A stretch of 64,000 bases of DNA from Allorhizobium pseudoryzae (GTDB lineage: Bacteria > Pseudomonadota > Alphaproteobacteria > Rhizobiales > Rhizobiaceae), in NCBI RefSeq assembly GCF_011046245.1, contig NZ_CP049244.1:1178001-1242000 (forward strand), written 5' to 3'. The first letter of the stretch is position 1. Every line of letters begins with the position of its first letter. The translations under genes and the position numbers were made by a program. The notes under the pieces were generated by a model. That model ran no database searches. It saw only the letters and a list, made by a program, of their open reading frames with translations, and had not been told where the DNA came from. This document shows positions 54,079 through 63,297 of this stretch, in pieces.

Positions 54079-56582
54079 CAGGATTGAAGAAGGCTGCAGA
54101 CAGCGCGGCAGGAAGCGGATTTGTTGTTCGACAGGACCAATCGGTCACGGCCTGGGTGATGTCGTCCGTCCATGCGCAATATTATCCCGGCGAGCCGGCT
54201 CTCGCGGAAGATCGCGTCGGCTACCGCTTCATCAACGGCTTCGTTGATGTGGGCGATCTGCCCTGCCGCGTGGCTCTGTGGAAGGACGTGAAGACGCGCA
54301 GCGTCGCGCTCGAAGAGTTTGCCGTCGAGGCGCTGAACCTGCCGGGCTTCAACCGCCGCGTCGAATTTTCCGGATTCTGGCACAGGCCGACACGATTGTC
54401 CCGCTGGCTGAAAAACCGGATCATCGCGCCCAAGGACGGTAATTATCGCTTCCGCCTCGCCACCTGTGGCGGCGTGCATATCTGGGTGGATGGGGTGCTG
54501 AAGACGGCATTCGAGCCGTTCAAGCGCAACAAGGAAGGCGTCACAGAAATCGTACTGCCGATGACCGCACGCGGCTCAGAGGTGGTTGTTCTCTGCGAGG
54601 AACTCGCGGAGCGCGACGCACTCTGGTATTTCGAGCTGGCGCTTCTGTCCGAGGCAAGCCTTCTCGTTGATCTGCCGGTCGAAAGCAGCGAGGAGACGCT
54701 GGATCTCCTGAAGGCGCTGGCGACCAGCGTGCGCCCCGCACCGCTGCATGTGCGGGACGGCAAGCTGAGGCTCCTCTTCGAACAGGCCGCGACAGTGGAT
54801 GTCACGGTCGAGGGCAGGATCCTGCCGAGCGTCCACATGCGCGACAAGCCGCCGCTCCTGGATGCCAGGGCCGTGCTGAGAGCCGGCGAGCGGATGCTTG
54901 ATCTCGCCGATGTGCTTCATCTGCCGGATGGCTTCCACCCGCTCGATCTGACCTTCCGGATCGACGATGTCAGCATCGCGCGGCATATCGGCTTTGCGAC
55001 CTTGCGCGAGGAAAAGCGTGACCTGCGCCGGCAGTCGCTCGATGCGCGCAAGACGGCGGCGCTGCAATTTGCGGCAGAGCATGGCGAACAGCGGGCCGGC
55101 AAGGCGATTGCGACGCTCCACCTCGGTCGCCCTGTCGATGACGGGCTCCGCGAGGTGATCGGCAATACCCTGGCGTCGATCAACGAGCGGCGCGATTGCT
55201 CGGATTTCGTCATGGTGCCGCTGCTATGGGTCTATGGCTCCTATCAGGATCGATTGCCGCAGGACCTGCAGCAGGCGATCCGAGCGGCCATTCTCGATTA
55301 CCGCTACTGGGTGGATGAGCCCGGCAATGATGTGATGTGGTTCTGGAGCGAGAACCACGTCCTGTGCTTCCATGTCTCACAATATCTCGCAGGTCGGTTG
55401 TTGCCGCGGGCCGGTTTTGCCTGCTCTGGCCGCACGGGCCGGGAACAGGAGCGGCTTGCCACGGAACGGCTGATAAAGTGGTTCGACAGCGTGGAAGCCC
55501 ATGGTCTCGCCGAATGGAATTCGGCCGCCTATTACCCGATCGATTTCATTGGCCTGCTGGCGCTCGAACATCTGGGGGATGGCGACATCAAGAAGCGCGC
55601 CAGGGCGCTGCTCGACCGCCTGTTCACGATGATTGCGTTGCATACGCTGGGCGGCGTGCCGGCCGGTTCCATGGGCCGCGCCTATGACAAGGAACTGCGC
55701 GCCGGGCCGCTGACCGAACTTGCGCCCTTTGCGACGGTCGGCTTCGGCGAAGGCTGGTTCAACCAGGGCGTCGCGGCTCTCACCATGTTCGCAGCCGGCA
55801 GCTACGCGCCGCCGGAGAGGCTGGCCGCTTTGACATCACCGCCCGCTGGCGAGGCTTTGACGGCCCATTACGTGCAGGGACACGACGAGGCGGCACGGCT
55901 CGTGCTCTACAAGACGGCGAATGTGCAGCTATCATCCATGATGGACGGTAAGCCCGGCGGTCGCGGTCACCAGCAGCATGTGGTGGACCTTCGCTTTGCC
56001 GGCGATCCCTTCGCGCGGGCCTGGGTCAACCATCCCGGTGAAGACGATCCATGGGGCAGTCAGCGTCCTTCCTATTGGGCGGGCAACGGTTCGATGCCGC
56101 GCGCCGCGCAATACAAGAATATCGCCCTGCTGCTCTATGATCTCGGCGAAAATCCGCGGATCGGCTTTACCCATGCCTATGTCGAGGCCGATGCCTTCGA
56201 CGAGGTTCACCTGGAGAACAACTGGCTGATCCTGCGCAGCGGCAAGGGCTATGCCGCTCTCACCGCCACAGGAGAGATCGAACCCGTGAGCGGCGGACCG
56301 GGTGCCGGCATCGAGTATCGCGTTGCCGGCACCAGAAGCGGCTGGGCCGTTCTGGTGGGCGAGGGGACGGATGAGGCCGCCTTCGCCCGCTTCCGCGAAA
56401 GCCTGGCCGGCTACCGGCTGTCGCTCGACGTCGATCTGCCCCGGTTGCGCTTCAGCCAACCGAAGACCGCCACCCTTTCGCTCGACTGGCACGACGGCCT
56501 GTCGATCGATGGGGCTCCGTACACGTTCCCGAACCGCACGCTCGAACCCGCCATACGGGTGCTGGATGCCGTCCGTTTCTGA
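54075..56582 (+). CDS. unrecognised 835-residue protein of the oligosaccharide locus
   Basis: I do not recognise this protein. It has no signal peptide or membrane spans. Residues ~95-195 look like a beta-sandwich carbohydrate-binding or PA14-like module (APKDGNYRFRLATCGGVHIW). The centre (~360-610) is helix-rich and aromatic (YWVDEPGNDVMWFWSENHVL, GLAEWNSAAYYPIDFIGLLA), recalling alpha/alpha-toroid lyases and hydrolases. The C-terminal ~200 residues are beta-rich (GGRGHQQHVVDLRFAGDPFA). This order resembles polysaccharide lyases or toroid-fold glycoside hydrolases. It lies between the HAD gene (four-base overlap) and the unsaturated uronyl hydrolase gene, so a carbohydrate-active role is likely. 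Confidence 0.6.
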   Translation: MTGLKKAADSAAGSGFVVRQDQSVTAWVMSSVHAQYYPGEPALAEDRVGYRFINGFVDVGDLPCRVALWKDVKTRSVALEEFAVEALNLPGFNRRVEFSGFWHRPTRLSRWLKNRIIAPKDGNYRFRLATCGGVHIWVDGVLKTAFEPFKRNKEGVTEIVLPMTARGSEVVVLCEELAERDALWYFELALLSEASLLVDLPVESSEETLDLLKALATSVRPAPLHVRDGKLRLLFEQAATVDVTVEGRILPSVHMRDKPPLLDARAVLRAGERMLDLADVLHLPDGFHPLDLTFRIDDVSIARHIGFATLREEKRDLRRQSLDARKTAALQFAAEHGEQRAGKAIATLHLGRPVDDGLREVIGNTLASINERRDCSDFVMVPLLWVYGSYQDRLPQDLQQAIRAAILDYRYWVDEPGNDVMWFWSENHVLCFHVSQYLAGRLLPRAGFACSGRTGREQERLATERLIKWFDSVEAHGLAEWNSAAYYPIDFIGLLALEHLGDGDIKKRARALLDRLFTMIALHTLGGVPAGSMGRAYDKELRAGPLTELAPFATVGFGEGWFNQGVAALTMFAAGSYAPPERLAALTSPPAGEALTAHYVQGHDEAARLVLYKTANVQLSSMMDGKPGGRGHQQHVVDLRFAGDPFARAWVNHPGEDDPWGSQRPSYWAGNGSMPRAAQYKNIALLLYDLGENPRIGFTHAYVEADAFDEVHLENNWLILRSGKGYAALTATGEIEPVSGGPGAGIEYRVAGTRSGWAVLVGEGTDEAAFARFRESLAGYRLSLDVDLPRLRFSQPKTATLSLDWHDGLSIDGAPYTFPNRTLEPAIRVLDAVRF

Positions 56583-56611
56583 CTGCGATTTGACATTACA
56601 GGATCCTTGCC

Positions 56612-57700
56612 ATGCTGATGCAGCCCGATCTTCTTTCCCAGACCCTGTCCCGCGTCGCCGTGGGGCTCGCCCGCCTGAAGGGCATCAATGAAACGGCTGC
56701 GGTATCCGACGGCTCCTACGATCTGCAGTTCGATGAATGGGACTGGGAAGTCGGCGTCGGCATCTACGGCCTCATCCGCCACGCGGAAGCCGTCGGCGAC
56801 CGCTCTCTGATCGAGGCGATCGCCCGCTGGTACGACTGGCAGATCGGCCGCGGCCTGCCGCCGCGCCAGGTGAACTCCTCGTCTCCCATGCTGCCGCTCG
56901 CGGTGTTGATCGACCATGTCGATCGGCCGGACTGGGAGGAGCTGGTGAAGGACTGGGCCGACTGGCTGATGACGAAGCTCGCCCGCACAGAGGACGAGGG
57001 GTTCCAGCACGTGGTGAAGGAGCGCCCGAACGAGGGCGAGCTCTGGGACGACACGCTGTTCATGACGTGCCTATTCCTCGCCCGTGCCGGCCAGCGTTTC
57101 GGCCGGCAGGACTGGATCGAGGAGGCCTTCTACCAGTTCATGGTGCATGAGCGGTTCCTCGCCGATCCGGTCACCGGCCTCTGGTATCACGGCTGGACCT
57201 TCAACGGTCGGCACAATTTCGCCAATGCCTTCTGGGCGCGCGGCAATTCCTGGATCACCGTCGCAATCCCCGAGCTGTTCAGCCTGGTCAACGAGATCCC
57301 GGACCACCTGCGCCGGCACCTCACCTATATCCTGCGCGCACAGGTCGCGACGCTTGCCAAGCATCAGCGCGCGAACGGCATGTTCACAACGCTCGTCTGC
57401 GATCCGGACTCGCCGGAAGAGACCTCGGCCACCGCCGGCATCGCTTATGGCATCCTGCGCGGCATCGACCTTGGCCTGCTTGATCCTGAGCTGAAGCCGG
57501 TGGCGCGCAAGGCGCTTGCCGCCGTGCTGCAGCGCATCGACGAAACGGGCATCGTGCTGGAAGTCTCGGACGGCACGCCGATGGGCCATACGCTGGATTT
57601 CTACCGGCAGATCCCCAACGTGCCGGCTCCCTATGGTCAGGCGCTGGTGATGCTGCTTCTGGTGCGGGTGATGGCCGAGAAGGAAGGGCTGGAGGGCTGA
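56612..57700 (+). CDS. unsaturated uronyl hydrolase (GH105/GH88 type)
   Basis: A 362-residue (alpha/alpha)6-barrel enzyme that removes a 4,5-unsaturated uronic acid from the non-reducing end of oligosaccharides left by polysaccharide lyases. Landmarks are ELWDDTLFMTCLFLAR with Trp145, Asp146 and Asp147 (catalytic Asp region), GLWYHGWTF, FWARGNSW and the late TSATAGIAYGILRGI. No signal peptide, so it acts on imported material. It is the last gene of the operon, 29 bases after the unknown protein. GH105 enzymes act mostly on unsaturated galacturonyl-rhamnose, but glucuronyl substrates are possible. Confidence 0.88.
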   Translation: MLMQPDLLSQTLSRVAVGLARLKGINETAAVSDGSYDLQFDEWDWEVGVGIYGLIRHAEAVGDRSLIEAIARWYDWQIGRGLPPRQVNSSSPMLPLAVLIDHVDRPDWEELVKDWADWLMTKLARTEDEGFQHVVKERPNEGELWDDTLFMTCLFLARAGQRFGRQDWIEEAFYQFMVHERFLADPVTGLWYHGWTFNGRHNFANAFWARGNSWITVAIPELFSLVNEIPDHLRRHLTYILRAQVATLAKHQRANGMFTTLVCDPDSPEETSATAGIAYGILRGIDLGLLDPELKPVARKALAAVLQRIDETGIVLEVSDGTPMGHTLDFYRQIPNVPAPYGQALVMLLLVRVMAEKEGLEG

Positions 57701-57715
57701 GCCCTCCAGATAAGT

Positions 57716-58969
57716 TCAGGCCGCGTAACGGCTGATCGCCAGATCCTTCGTCTCGATATCGGCTTGTCTGCCGCTGACGATATCGGCCAGCACCTTGGCC
57801 GAACCGCAGCTCATGGTCCAGCCAAGCGTGCCGTGGCCGGTGTTGAGATAGAGGTTGCGGACCTTGGTGGCGCCGATCACCGGCGTCCCGTCCGGCGTCA
57901 TCGGGCGAAGGCCCGACCAGAAATTGGCCTTCGAGACATCGCCGCCCGGGAAAAGGTCGGTGACGGAATGTTCCAGCGTCCGGCGGCGCGCTTCGCCAAG
58001 ATCATTGGTGTAGCCGGAGATTTCCGCCATGCCGCCGACGCGGATACGGTCGCCGAGACGGGTGATCGCGATCTTGTAGGTTTCGTCCATGACAGTCGAT
58101 TCCGGCGCGCGCGAGGCATCGGTGATCGGGATCGTCAGCGAGTAGCCCTTCACCGGATAGACCGGCAGGTTGATGCCGTGCGGCTTGACAAGGAGCGGTG
58201 AATAGCTGCCGAGTGCCACGACCACGGCATCCGACGCGATCGTGCCGCGATCGGTCACGACGCCCTTCGCTTCGCCGCCCTGGACGTCGAGCCCCTTGAT
58301 GTTGACGCCCCATTCGAAACGGACACCCATGCCGGTGGCCTTTTCTGCAAGGATATTGGTGAACTTGAAGCAGTCGCCGGTTTCATCCTTGGGGGTGAGG
58401 AGGCCGCCGACGATCTTGTGGCGGACATGGGCGAGTGCGGGCTCGACGCGGATGCAGCCTTCCGGATCGAGCACTTCGAAAGGAATACCATCGGCGGCGA
58501 GCGCCTTCACGTCCTTGGCAGAGGCTTCGAGTTGGGCTTCGGTCCGGAAGAGCTGCAGCGTTCCCTGCATGCGCTGGTCGTAGTCCACATTGGTTTCGGC
58601 GCGCACCTCGGCGAGCGCGAGGCGGCTGTAATCGGCAAGCCGCAGCATACGACTCTTGTTGATGGCATAGCGCTCCGAGGTGCAGTTCATCAGCATTTTC
58701 AGCATCCAGGAGAGCATCGGACCATCGAGCTTCGGCCTCAGGATCAGCGGCGCGTGCTCCATGAAGATCCACTTTAGCGCCTTCTGCGGAATGCCAGGCG
58801 CAGCCCAGGGCGAGCAGTAACCGAAGGAAACCTCGCCGGCATTGGCAAAACTCGTTTCCAGCGCCGGGCCCGGCTGGCGATCGACGACGGTCACCTCGTG
58901 GCCGGCCTTGGCGAGATAATAGGCGGATGTGACGCCGATGACGCCTGCGCCGAGAATGGTGATCTTCAT
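57716..58969 (-). CDS. dadA: D-amino acid dehydrogenase
   Basis: An FAD enzyme that oxidises D-alanine and other D-amino acids to 2-oxo acids, passing electrons to the respiratory chain at the membrane. The 417-residue protein starts with the FAD motif [20 protein letters not shown] and contains [15 protein letters not shown] and [15 protein letters not shown], both typical of DadA. GGAAGA precedes the ATG. It lies 30 bases downstream of the alanine racemase gene, forming the pathway L-alanine to D-alanine to pyruvate. It converges with the uronyl hydrolase gene. Confidence 0.95.
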   Translation of the reverse strand: MKITILGAGVIGVTSAYYLAKAGHEVTVVDRQPGPALETSFANAGEVSFGYCSPWAAPGIPQKALKWIFMEHAPLILRPKLDGPMLSWMLKMLMNCTSERYAINKSRMLRLADYSRLALAEVRAETNVDYDQRMQGTLQLFRTEAQLEASAKDVKALAADGIPFEVLDPEGCIRVEPALAHVRHKIVGGLLTPKDETGDCFKFTNILAEKATGMGVRFEWGVNIKGLDVQGGEAKGVVTDRGTIASDAVVVALGSYSPLLVKPHGINLPVYPVKGYSLTIPITDASRAPESTVMDETYKIAITRLGDRIRVGGMAEISGYTNDLGEARRRTLEHSVTDLFPGGDVSKANFWSGLRPMTPDGTPVIGATKVRNLYLNTGHGTLGWTMSCGSAKVLADIVSGRQADIETKDLAISRYAA

Positions 58970-58999
58970 GATGGTCTTCCCCGTCTTCTTGTTCTGTCG

Positions 59000-60118
59000 T
59001 CAGAGATAGGTGCGGTGATACCGCTGGCCGATGCTGGTCAGCACTTCCCAGGAAATCGTGCCGGCACATTCCGCCACGTCTTCCAGGGACTGGTGGGGTC
59101 CAAGAAACTCGACTGTCGAGCCGAGTTTGAGCGTCCCCTCCGGCAGGTCGCTTATATCGATGATGGTGCTGTCCATGGAGACGCGACCGACGATCGGCAG
59201 CCGCACATTGTCGTGGAAGAAGGCGCCGCGATTGCTGAGCGCCCTCAGGATACCATCGGCATAACCGAGCGCCACGGTGGCGAGACGACGCTCCTGCGGC
59301 GCCACATAGGTGGCTGAATAACCGACCGCCGTACCGGCGGGCACGGTGCGCGTCTGGATGACGGCGGCTTCGATCCGGACCACCGGTTCCATCGGTTTGT
59401 CGAGAAGATCGGTCGGACGTCCGCCGTACAGCGCGATACCGGGACGCACGAGCGCGCCTCGGTAGGCTTCGCCGAGAAACGAGCCGGCAGAATTGCCGAA
59501 GGAGATCGGCACGCCGGGGAAGATGGAAGAAAACCGCCGCATCGCTTCTGCTTGGAGGGCATTGTGCGGGTCTTCCGACTCATCCGCACAGGCAAGGTGG
59601 CTCATGATGTAGCGGAGGGCAATGCCATCGAGGAGTGCGGGATCGGCGGCCAGGGCTTCGGCTTCTTCCGCCGACATGCCGAGGCGCGACATGCCCGTAT
59701 CGAACTGCAGCAGCGCCGGAAGGACCTTGCCCGACAGCTTCCCCGTGCTGCGCCAGCGACCCACCTGTTCCAGCGAATTCAGCACCGGGATGATGCCAAG
59801 CGTCGCGCAATCGCCTTCGGTGCCCGGCTGCAACCCGTTCAGCACGTAGATCTGGGCGTCGGGAGCCAGGAGCGGGCGAAGCGACAGGGCTTCGGCATAT
59901 TGCGCCACGAAGAAATGCCGGCAGCCTTCATCATAGAGCGCCGGTGCGATCCGTTCAGCGCCGAGCCCGTAGGCATTGGCCTTCACCACTGCCGCGGCTT
60001 CGGCGGGAGCCGCCGTTAGGGCAATGCGGCGATAGTTGCGGAGCAGAGCGGCAAGATCGATCGAAACGAAACCCGGCGCGCCGGCCTTCTCCCAGTTCTG
60101 TGTGGAACGCATGTCCAT
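59000..60118 (-). CDS. alr: alanine racemase, catabolic type
   Basis: A PLP enzyme interconverting L- and D-alanine. The 372-residue protein has AAVVKANAYGLG with the PLP lysine Lys46 and the catalytic tyrosine in VGYSATY (Tyr267). The C-terminal beta domain has GRVSMDSTIIDIS. Being upstream of dadA and divergent from an Lrp-type regulator, it is probably the catabolic enzyme (DadX role) rather than the cell-wall one. ATG 60118 is used; ATG 60112 is equally possible, as neither has a strong ribosome binding site. Confidence 0.93.
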   Translation of the reverse strand: MDMRSTQNWEKAGAPGFVSIDLAALLRNYRRIALTAAPAEAAAVVKANAYGLGAERIAPALYDEGCRHFFVAQYAEALSLRPLLAPDAQIYVLNGLQPGTEGDCATLGIIPVLNSLEQVGRWRSTGKLSGKVLPALLQFDTGMSRLGMSAEEAEALAADPALLDGIALRYIMSHLACADESEDPHNALQAEAMRRFSSIFPGVPISFGNSAGSFLGEAYRGALVRPGIALYGGRPTDLLDKPMEPVVRIEAAVIQTRTVPAGTAVGYSATYVAPQERRLATVALGYADGILRALSNRGAFFHDNVRLPIVGRVSMDSTIIDISDLPEGTLKLGSTVEFLGPHQSLEDVAECAGTISWEVLTSIGQRYHRTYL

Positions 60119-60180
60119 GGCCCAACCCCGCAAGGCTTGTCGTTGAGAACAGGATATGACTAAGATCATGCGTGAATTGC

Positions 60181-60228
60181 GCATCATTTGCATGATTTGT
60201 GCGAATGTGCTCGTATTGCTCAACAATA
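60181..60228. promoter_or_regulatory. palindromes in the alr-lrp divergent promoter region
   Basis: The 135-base gap between the divergent genes is AT-rich and holds two inverted repeats: ATCAT-TTGC-ATGAT (60183-60196) and the 15-bp TATTG-CTCAA-CAATA (60214-60228). The second has the length and symmetry of Lrp-family sites. The gap probably carries both promoters and the operator of the Lrp-type regulator. Confidence 0.45.
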
Positions 60229-60253
60229 CCTCAAATTCACGAAGGAAACGGGC

Positions 60254-60718
60254 GTGTCGGCTTCCCTGGATGCGATCGATCGCAACATCATCCGGCTTTT
60301 GCGGCTGGATGCACGCATGAGCAGCGCCAAAATGGCAGAGTCCGTTGGCCTGTCTGCGTCGGCCTGTCTGCGACGTATTCGCACGCTCGAAGAAACCGGC
60401 GTCATCCGCGGCTATACAGCGCTGATCGGCTCGGCGGAGGAGGGGGCGACGCTGGCCGTGATGATCAACATCACGCTCGACCGGCAGACGGAGGATTATC
60501 TGAACCGCTTCGAGGACGCGGTGCGCAAGCATCCGGAAATCCGCGAATGCTACCTGATGACCGGCGACTGGGATTATTTCCTGCGCGTCGAGGTGGAAAG
60601 CCCGCGCGAGTTCGAGCGGATTCACACGGAAATCCTCTCCAAGCTGCCGGGCGTCAGCCGTATCCATTCAAGCTTTTCAATCCGCAATGCGCTGACGGCG
60701 CGCGGTCGCCGGCGCTGA
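60254..60718 (+). CDS. Lrp/AsnC-family regulator of alr-dadA
   Basis: A 154-residue regulator with an N-terminal helix-turn-helix (LDAIDRNIIRLLRLDARMSS then AESVGLSASACLRRIRTLEE) and a C-terminal RAM ligand-binding domain (IRECYLMTGDWDYFLRVEVE). It is probably a DadR-type protein sensing alanine. GTG 60254 is preceded by AAGGA; an upstream in-frame start would run into the promoter palindromes. It is divergent from alr-dadA. Confidence 0.92.
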   Translation: MSASLDAIDRNIIRLLRLDARMSSAKMAESVGLSASACLRRIRTLEETGVIRGYTALIGSAEEGATLAVMINITLDRQTEDYLNRFEDAVRKHPEIRECYLMTGDWDYFLRVEVESPREFERIHTEILSKLPGVSRIHSSFSIRNALTARGRRR

Positions 60719-60738
60719 CCATTCGGCGCGGATATTCG

Positions 60739-61632
60739 TCAGGGCCATTCGTGATATTGAAACTGCGGGGCGGATGCCGGCTGCTCGGCGGTTTTGCGCA
60801 AGGACAGCCTGTACTGCGCCGGTGCCTGGCCGGTCCGGCGTTTGACGAAACGGCTGAAATGCGCGGGATCCTTGAAATTCAGGCTGTCGGAGATCGCCTG
60901 AATGGAGGCTGGAGAGCGCTCCAGCCGCTGCAGCGCCTCCTGCAACAGTCTGTCATGGACCAGGTCGAGCGGTGACCGCTGAAGATGCCGGGTCGCGATG
61001 GCATGCAGACGGTCGGTGGTGATGCCCAGCCGTTCTGCATAATAACGGATCGGACGGTGGCGGCGGAATTCGGCCTCCACCACCTGCCGGAAACGCTGCA
61101 GGATCGTCAGCCCATCGCCGTTGACGCCGGGGTTGGCGTCGAACCGTCCGGCCACGCGCCAGAGCGACAGGCATAGGAGCCGCAGCAAGGCGTCCGTGGC
61201 CATGTTGGAGGCGGGGCGATCCTCGTCCTGTTCATCCGCAAGAAGGCTGACCAAGGTCTCCAGCCGCGTCAGCAGTGGTCGCTCGATATCCGGCGCAAGG
61301 GTGAGGCTTGAGAGCGTGGTGCGGAGCGCGGGCGTCTCCGGCTCGTCGCCGAGCGCCGACGACAGTTGCTCGCCGGAGGCGCTGAGCAGATCACCACGTG
61401 CACCCGCCTGCACAGTGAGCCGCCGGTGTTCGGCGGGAGGCATCAGAACCAATGCCGGAGCCTCCATGCGCAGTTCCTCGCCGTCGAAGGAGAGGGTTGC
61501 GCGACCGGAGCGCAGGAGAAGGACATGCGTCATCCAGCGCAGCGGCTGCCCGCTCAGTGCGAGCGTACGCTGCTGGAGCGCCGGTTCGAGCTGCAAGATC
61601 CGGACGCCCGGCAGTCGAATAGCCTGTGGCAT
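60739..61632 (-). CDS. AraC-family transcriptional regulator
   Basis: A 297-residue activator. The N-terminal ~130 residues are a cupin-like sensor (RSGRATLSFDGEELRMEAPA). The C-terminal two helix-turn-helix domain has YYAERLGITTDRLHAIATRH and ASIQAISDSLNFKDPAHFSR, then FVKRRTGQAPAQYR. ATG 61632 follows GGGAGGAAG at a good distance; the open frame that extends upstream is antisense to the aldehyde dehydrogenase gene. It is divergent from the two aldehyde dehydrogenase genes and probably controls them in response to an aromatic or aldehyde substrate. Confidence 0.9.
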   Translation of the reverse strand: MPQAIRLPGVRILQLEPALQQRTLALSGQPLRWMTHVLLLRSGRATLSFDGEELRMEAPALVLMPPAEHRRLTVQAGARGDLLSASGEQLSSALGDEPETPALRTTLSSLTLAPDIERPLLTRLETLVSLLADEQDEDRPASNMATDALLRLLCLSLWRVAGRFDANPGVNGDGLTILQRFRQVVEAEFRRHRPIRYYAERLGITTDRLHAIATRHLQRSPLDLVHDRLLQEALQRLERSPASIQAISDSLNFKDPAHFSRFVKRRTGQAPAQYRLSLRKTAEQPASAPQFQYHEWP

Positions 61633-61680
61633 CCAGACTTCCTCCCATCGTGATGACCAGAAAGCGATCAGAGGAGACCA

Positions 61681-61686
61681 TATAAT
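61681..61686 (+). promoter_or_regulatory. perfect -10 hexamer in the araC-aldehyde dehydrogenase gap
   Basis: TATAAT lies 62 bases before the aldehyde dehydrogenase start. No good -35 is found 16-18 bp upstream (CAGAAA there), which would fit a promoter needing the AraC-type activator. Confidence 0.35.
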
Positions 61687-61747
61687 GATATTCCTCTCGC
61701 GTCCAAAATAGTTAGTGTCGTCTACAGCCTGGGAGGAGGCAATCGGA

Positions 61748-63250
61748 ATGGCAGAGGCAGTCAGCCGTGCAGATGCGCGTGATATCGCGCCGCGCGAACC
61801 CGTTTTCGCCGACCTGCTGATCGAAGGGCATTCGATCGCAGCGCGCTCGGGTGCCGTTTTCCAGCGCACCAATCCGATCACCGGCGAAGTGGTGACGATC
61901 GCAGCAGCAGCGGACACACAGGATGTGGATGATGCCTGCTGCGCTGCTGCCGCGGCATTTTCCGCCTGGTCCGCAACACCTCCGCACAGGCGCGCGGCGA
62001 TCCTTCGCCAGGCAAGAACAATTCTCCAGGCGCGTGCCGACGATATTGCCGCCATCATGTCGTTGGAAACCGGCGGTACGCTGGACTGGTGCCATTTCAA
62101 CGTGACACTGGCCGGCCAGATCCTGGAACAGGCTGCCGCCGTCGCGGGTAAGGTTGACCGACCCGAACTTCCGGCACCTCTGTCGGATACCGCTTCCTTC
62201 GTCGTGCGCCAGCCGGCGGGTGTCTGCCTTGCCATCGCGCCGTGGAACGCCCCGATCGTGCTGGGCGTGCGTTCCTTCGCCTTTGCCATCGCCTGGGGCA
62301 ATACCGTCGTTCTGAAAACCTCCGAACTTTGCCCTGCGACGCAGCGGTTGCTGGGCGGCATCATGACGGAGGCCGGTTTGCCGGCGGGCGTCCTCAACAT
62401 CCTGTCGCATGCGCCCGAGGCCGCGCGCGATATCGTGGAAGCGCTGATTGCCCACCCGGTGGTGCGGCGGATCAATTTTACCGGCTCCACCCGCGTCGGA
62501 CGCATCATTGCAGAGATCAGCGCGCGGCACCTGAAACGCTGCCTGCTGGAGTTGAGCGGCAAGGCACCTCTCGTCGTGCTGGCCGATGCCGATCTTGATG
62601 CGGCAGCCGATGCTGCGGTTTTCGGCGCCTTCTTCAACCAGGGCCAGATTTGCATGTCGACCGAGCGGATCATCGTCGAGGACAGCGTGGCCGACGCGCT
62701 GCTGGACCGGATGATCGGCAGGGCAGAGAAGCTGAAGGCGGGAGATCCGGCCTTTGCGCCCCAGCCACTCGGTGCATTGATCTCAGAAAACGCCGGACGA
62801 CGCCTCGCCGGTTTGATCGACGACGCCACGCGCAAAGGCGCGCGCGTCTGCCTGGGCGGCAAGGTGCGCGGTACATTGATGGACGCGACGATCATCGATG
62901 GCATCACACGCGACATGCGTCTCTACAGCGAAGAGATCTTTGGTCCAGTTGCGGTCGTCATCCGCGTTGCGGATGCGGATGAGGCGGTCACCATCGCCAA
63001 TGATTGCGACTATGGTCTCTCCGGCGCCGTCTTCAGCCAGGATCTCGCCCGTGCCTTCGACGTGGCAATGCGCATCGAAACCGGCATCATGCACATCAAC
63101 GGCGCGACGGTGACCGATGACCCTGCCATGCCCTTCGGCGGCGTCAAGGGTTCCGGTTATGGCCGCATCGGCGGGCTTTCGGCTCTCGATGAGTTTACCG
63201 AGCAACGCTGGGTGACGGTCTCCACGACCCGACACCCCTACCGCATGTGA
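61748..63250 (+). CDS. aldehyde dehydrogenase (salicylaldehyde/vanillin dehydrogenase-like)
   Basis: An NAD(P)-dependent enzyme oxidising an aldehyde to the acid. The 500-residue protein has the cofactor region VCLAIAPWNAPIVLG and FTGSTRVG, the general base Glu268 in LELSGKAP and the catalytic Cys302 in NQGQICMSTERI. The closest pattern I know is the aromatic aldehyde subgroup. GGGAGGAGG (61731-61739) fixes ATG 61748; an in-frame GTG at 61715 is less likely. It precedes a second, related dehydrogenase by 47 bases. Confidence 0.9.
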   Translation: MAEAVSRADARDIAPREPVFADLLIEGHSIAARSGAVFQRTNPITGEVVTIAAAADTQDVDDACCAAAAAFSAWSATPPHRRAAILRQARTILQARADDIAAIMSLETGGTLDWCHFNVTLAGQILEQAAAVAGKVDRPELPAPLSDTASFVVRQPAGVCLAIAPWNAPIVLGVRSFAFAIAWGNTVVLKTSELCPATQRLLGGIMTEAGLPAGVLNILSHAPEAARDIVEALIAHPVVRRINFTGSTRVGRIIAEISARHLKRCLLELSGKAPLVVLADADLDAAADAAVFGAFFNQGQICMSTERIIVEDSVADALLDRMIGRAEKLKAGDPAFAPQPLGALISENAGRRLAGLIDDATRKGARVCLGGKVRGTLMDATIIDGITRDMRLYSEEIFGPVAVVIRVADADEAVTIANDCDYGLSGAVFSQDLARAFDVAMRIETGIMHINGATVTDDPAMPFGGVKGSGYGRIGGLSALDEFTEQRWVTVSTTRHPYRM

Positions 63251-63297
63251 GCGGGCGGACCATTACTCAAAACAACAACCACAGAAGAGGAGATACC

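Noticed and set aside
60739..62916. 725-codon minus-strand frame that would extend the AraC regulator
   Set aside because: Everything beyond 61632 is antisense to the aldehyde dehydrogenase; GGGAGGAAG marks the real AraC start.
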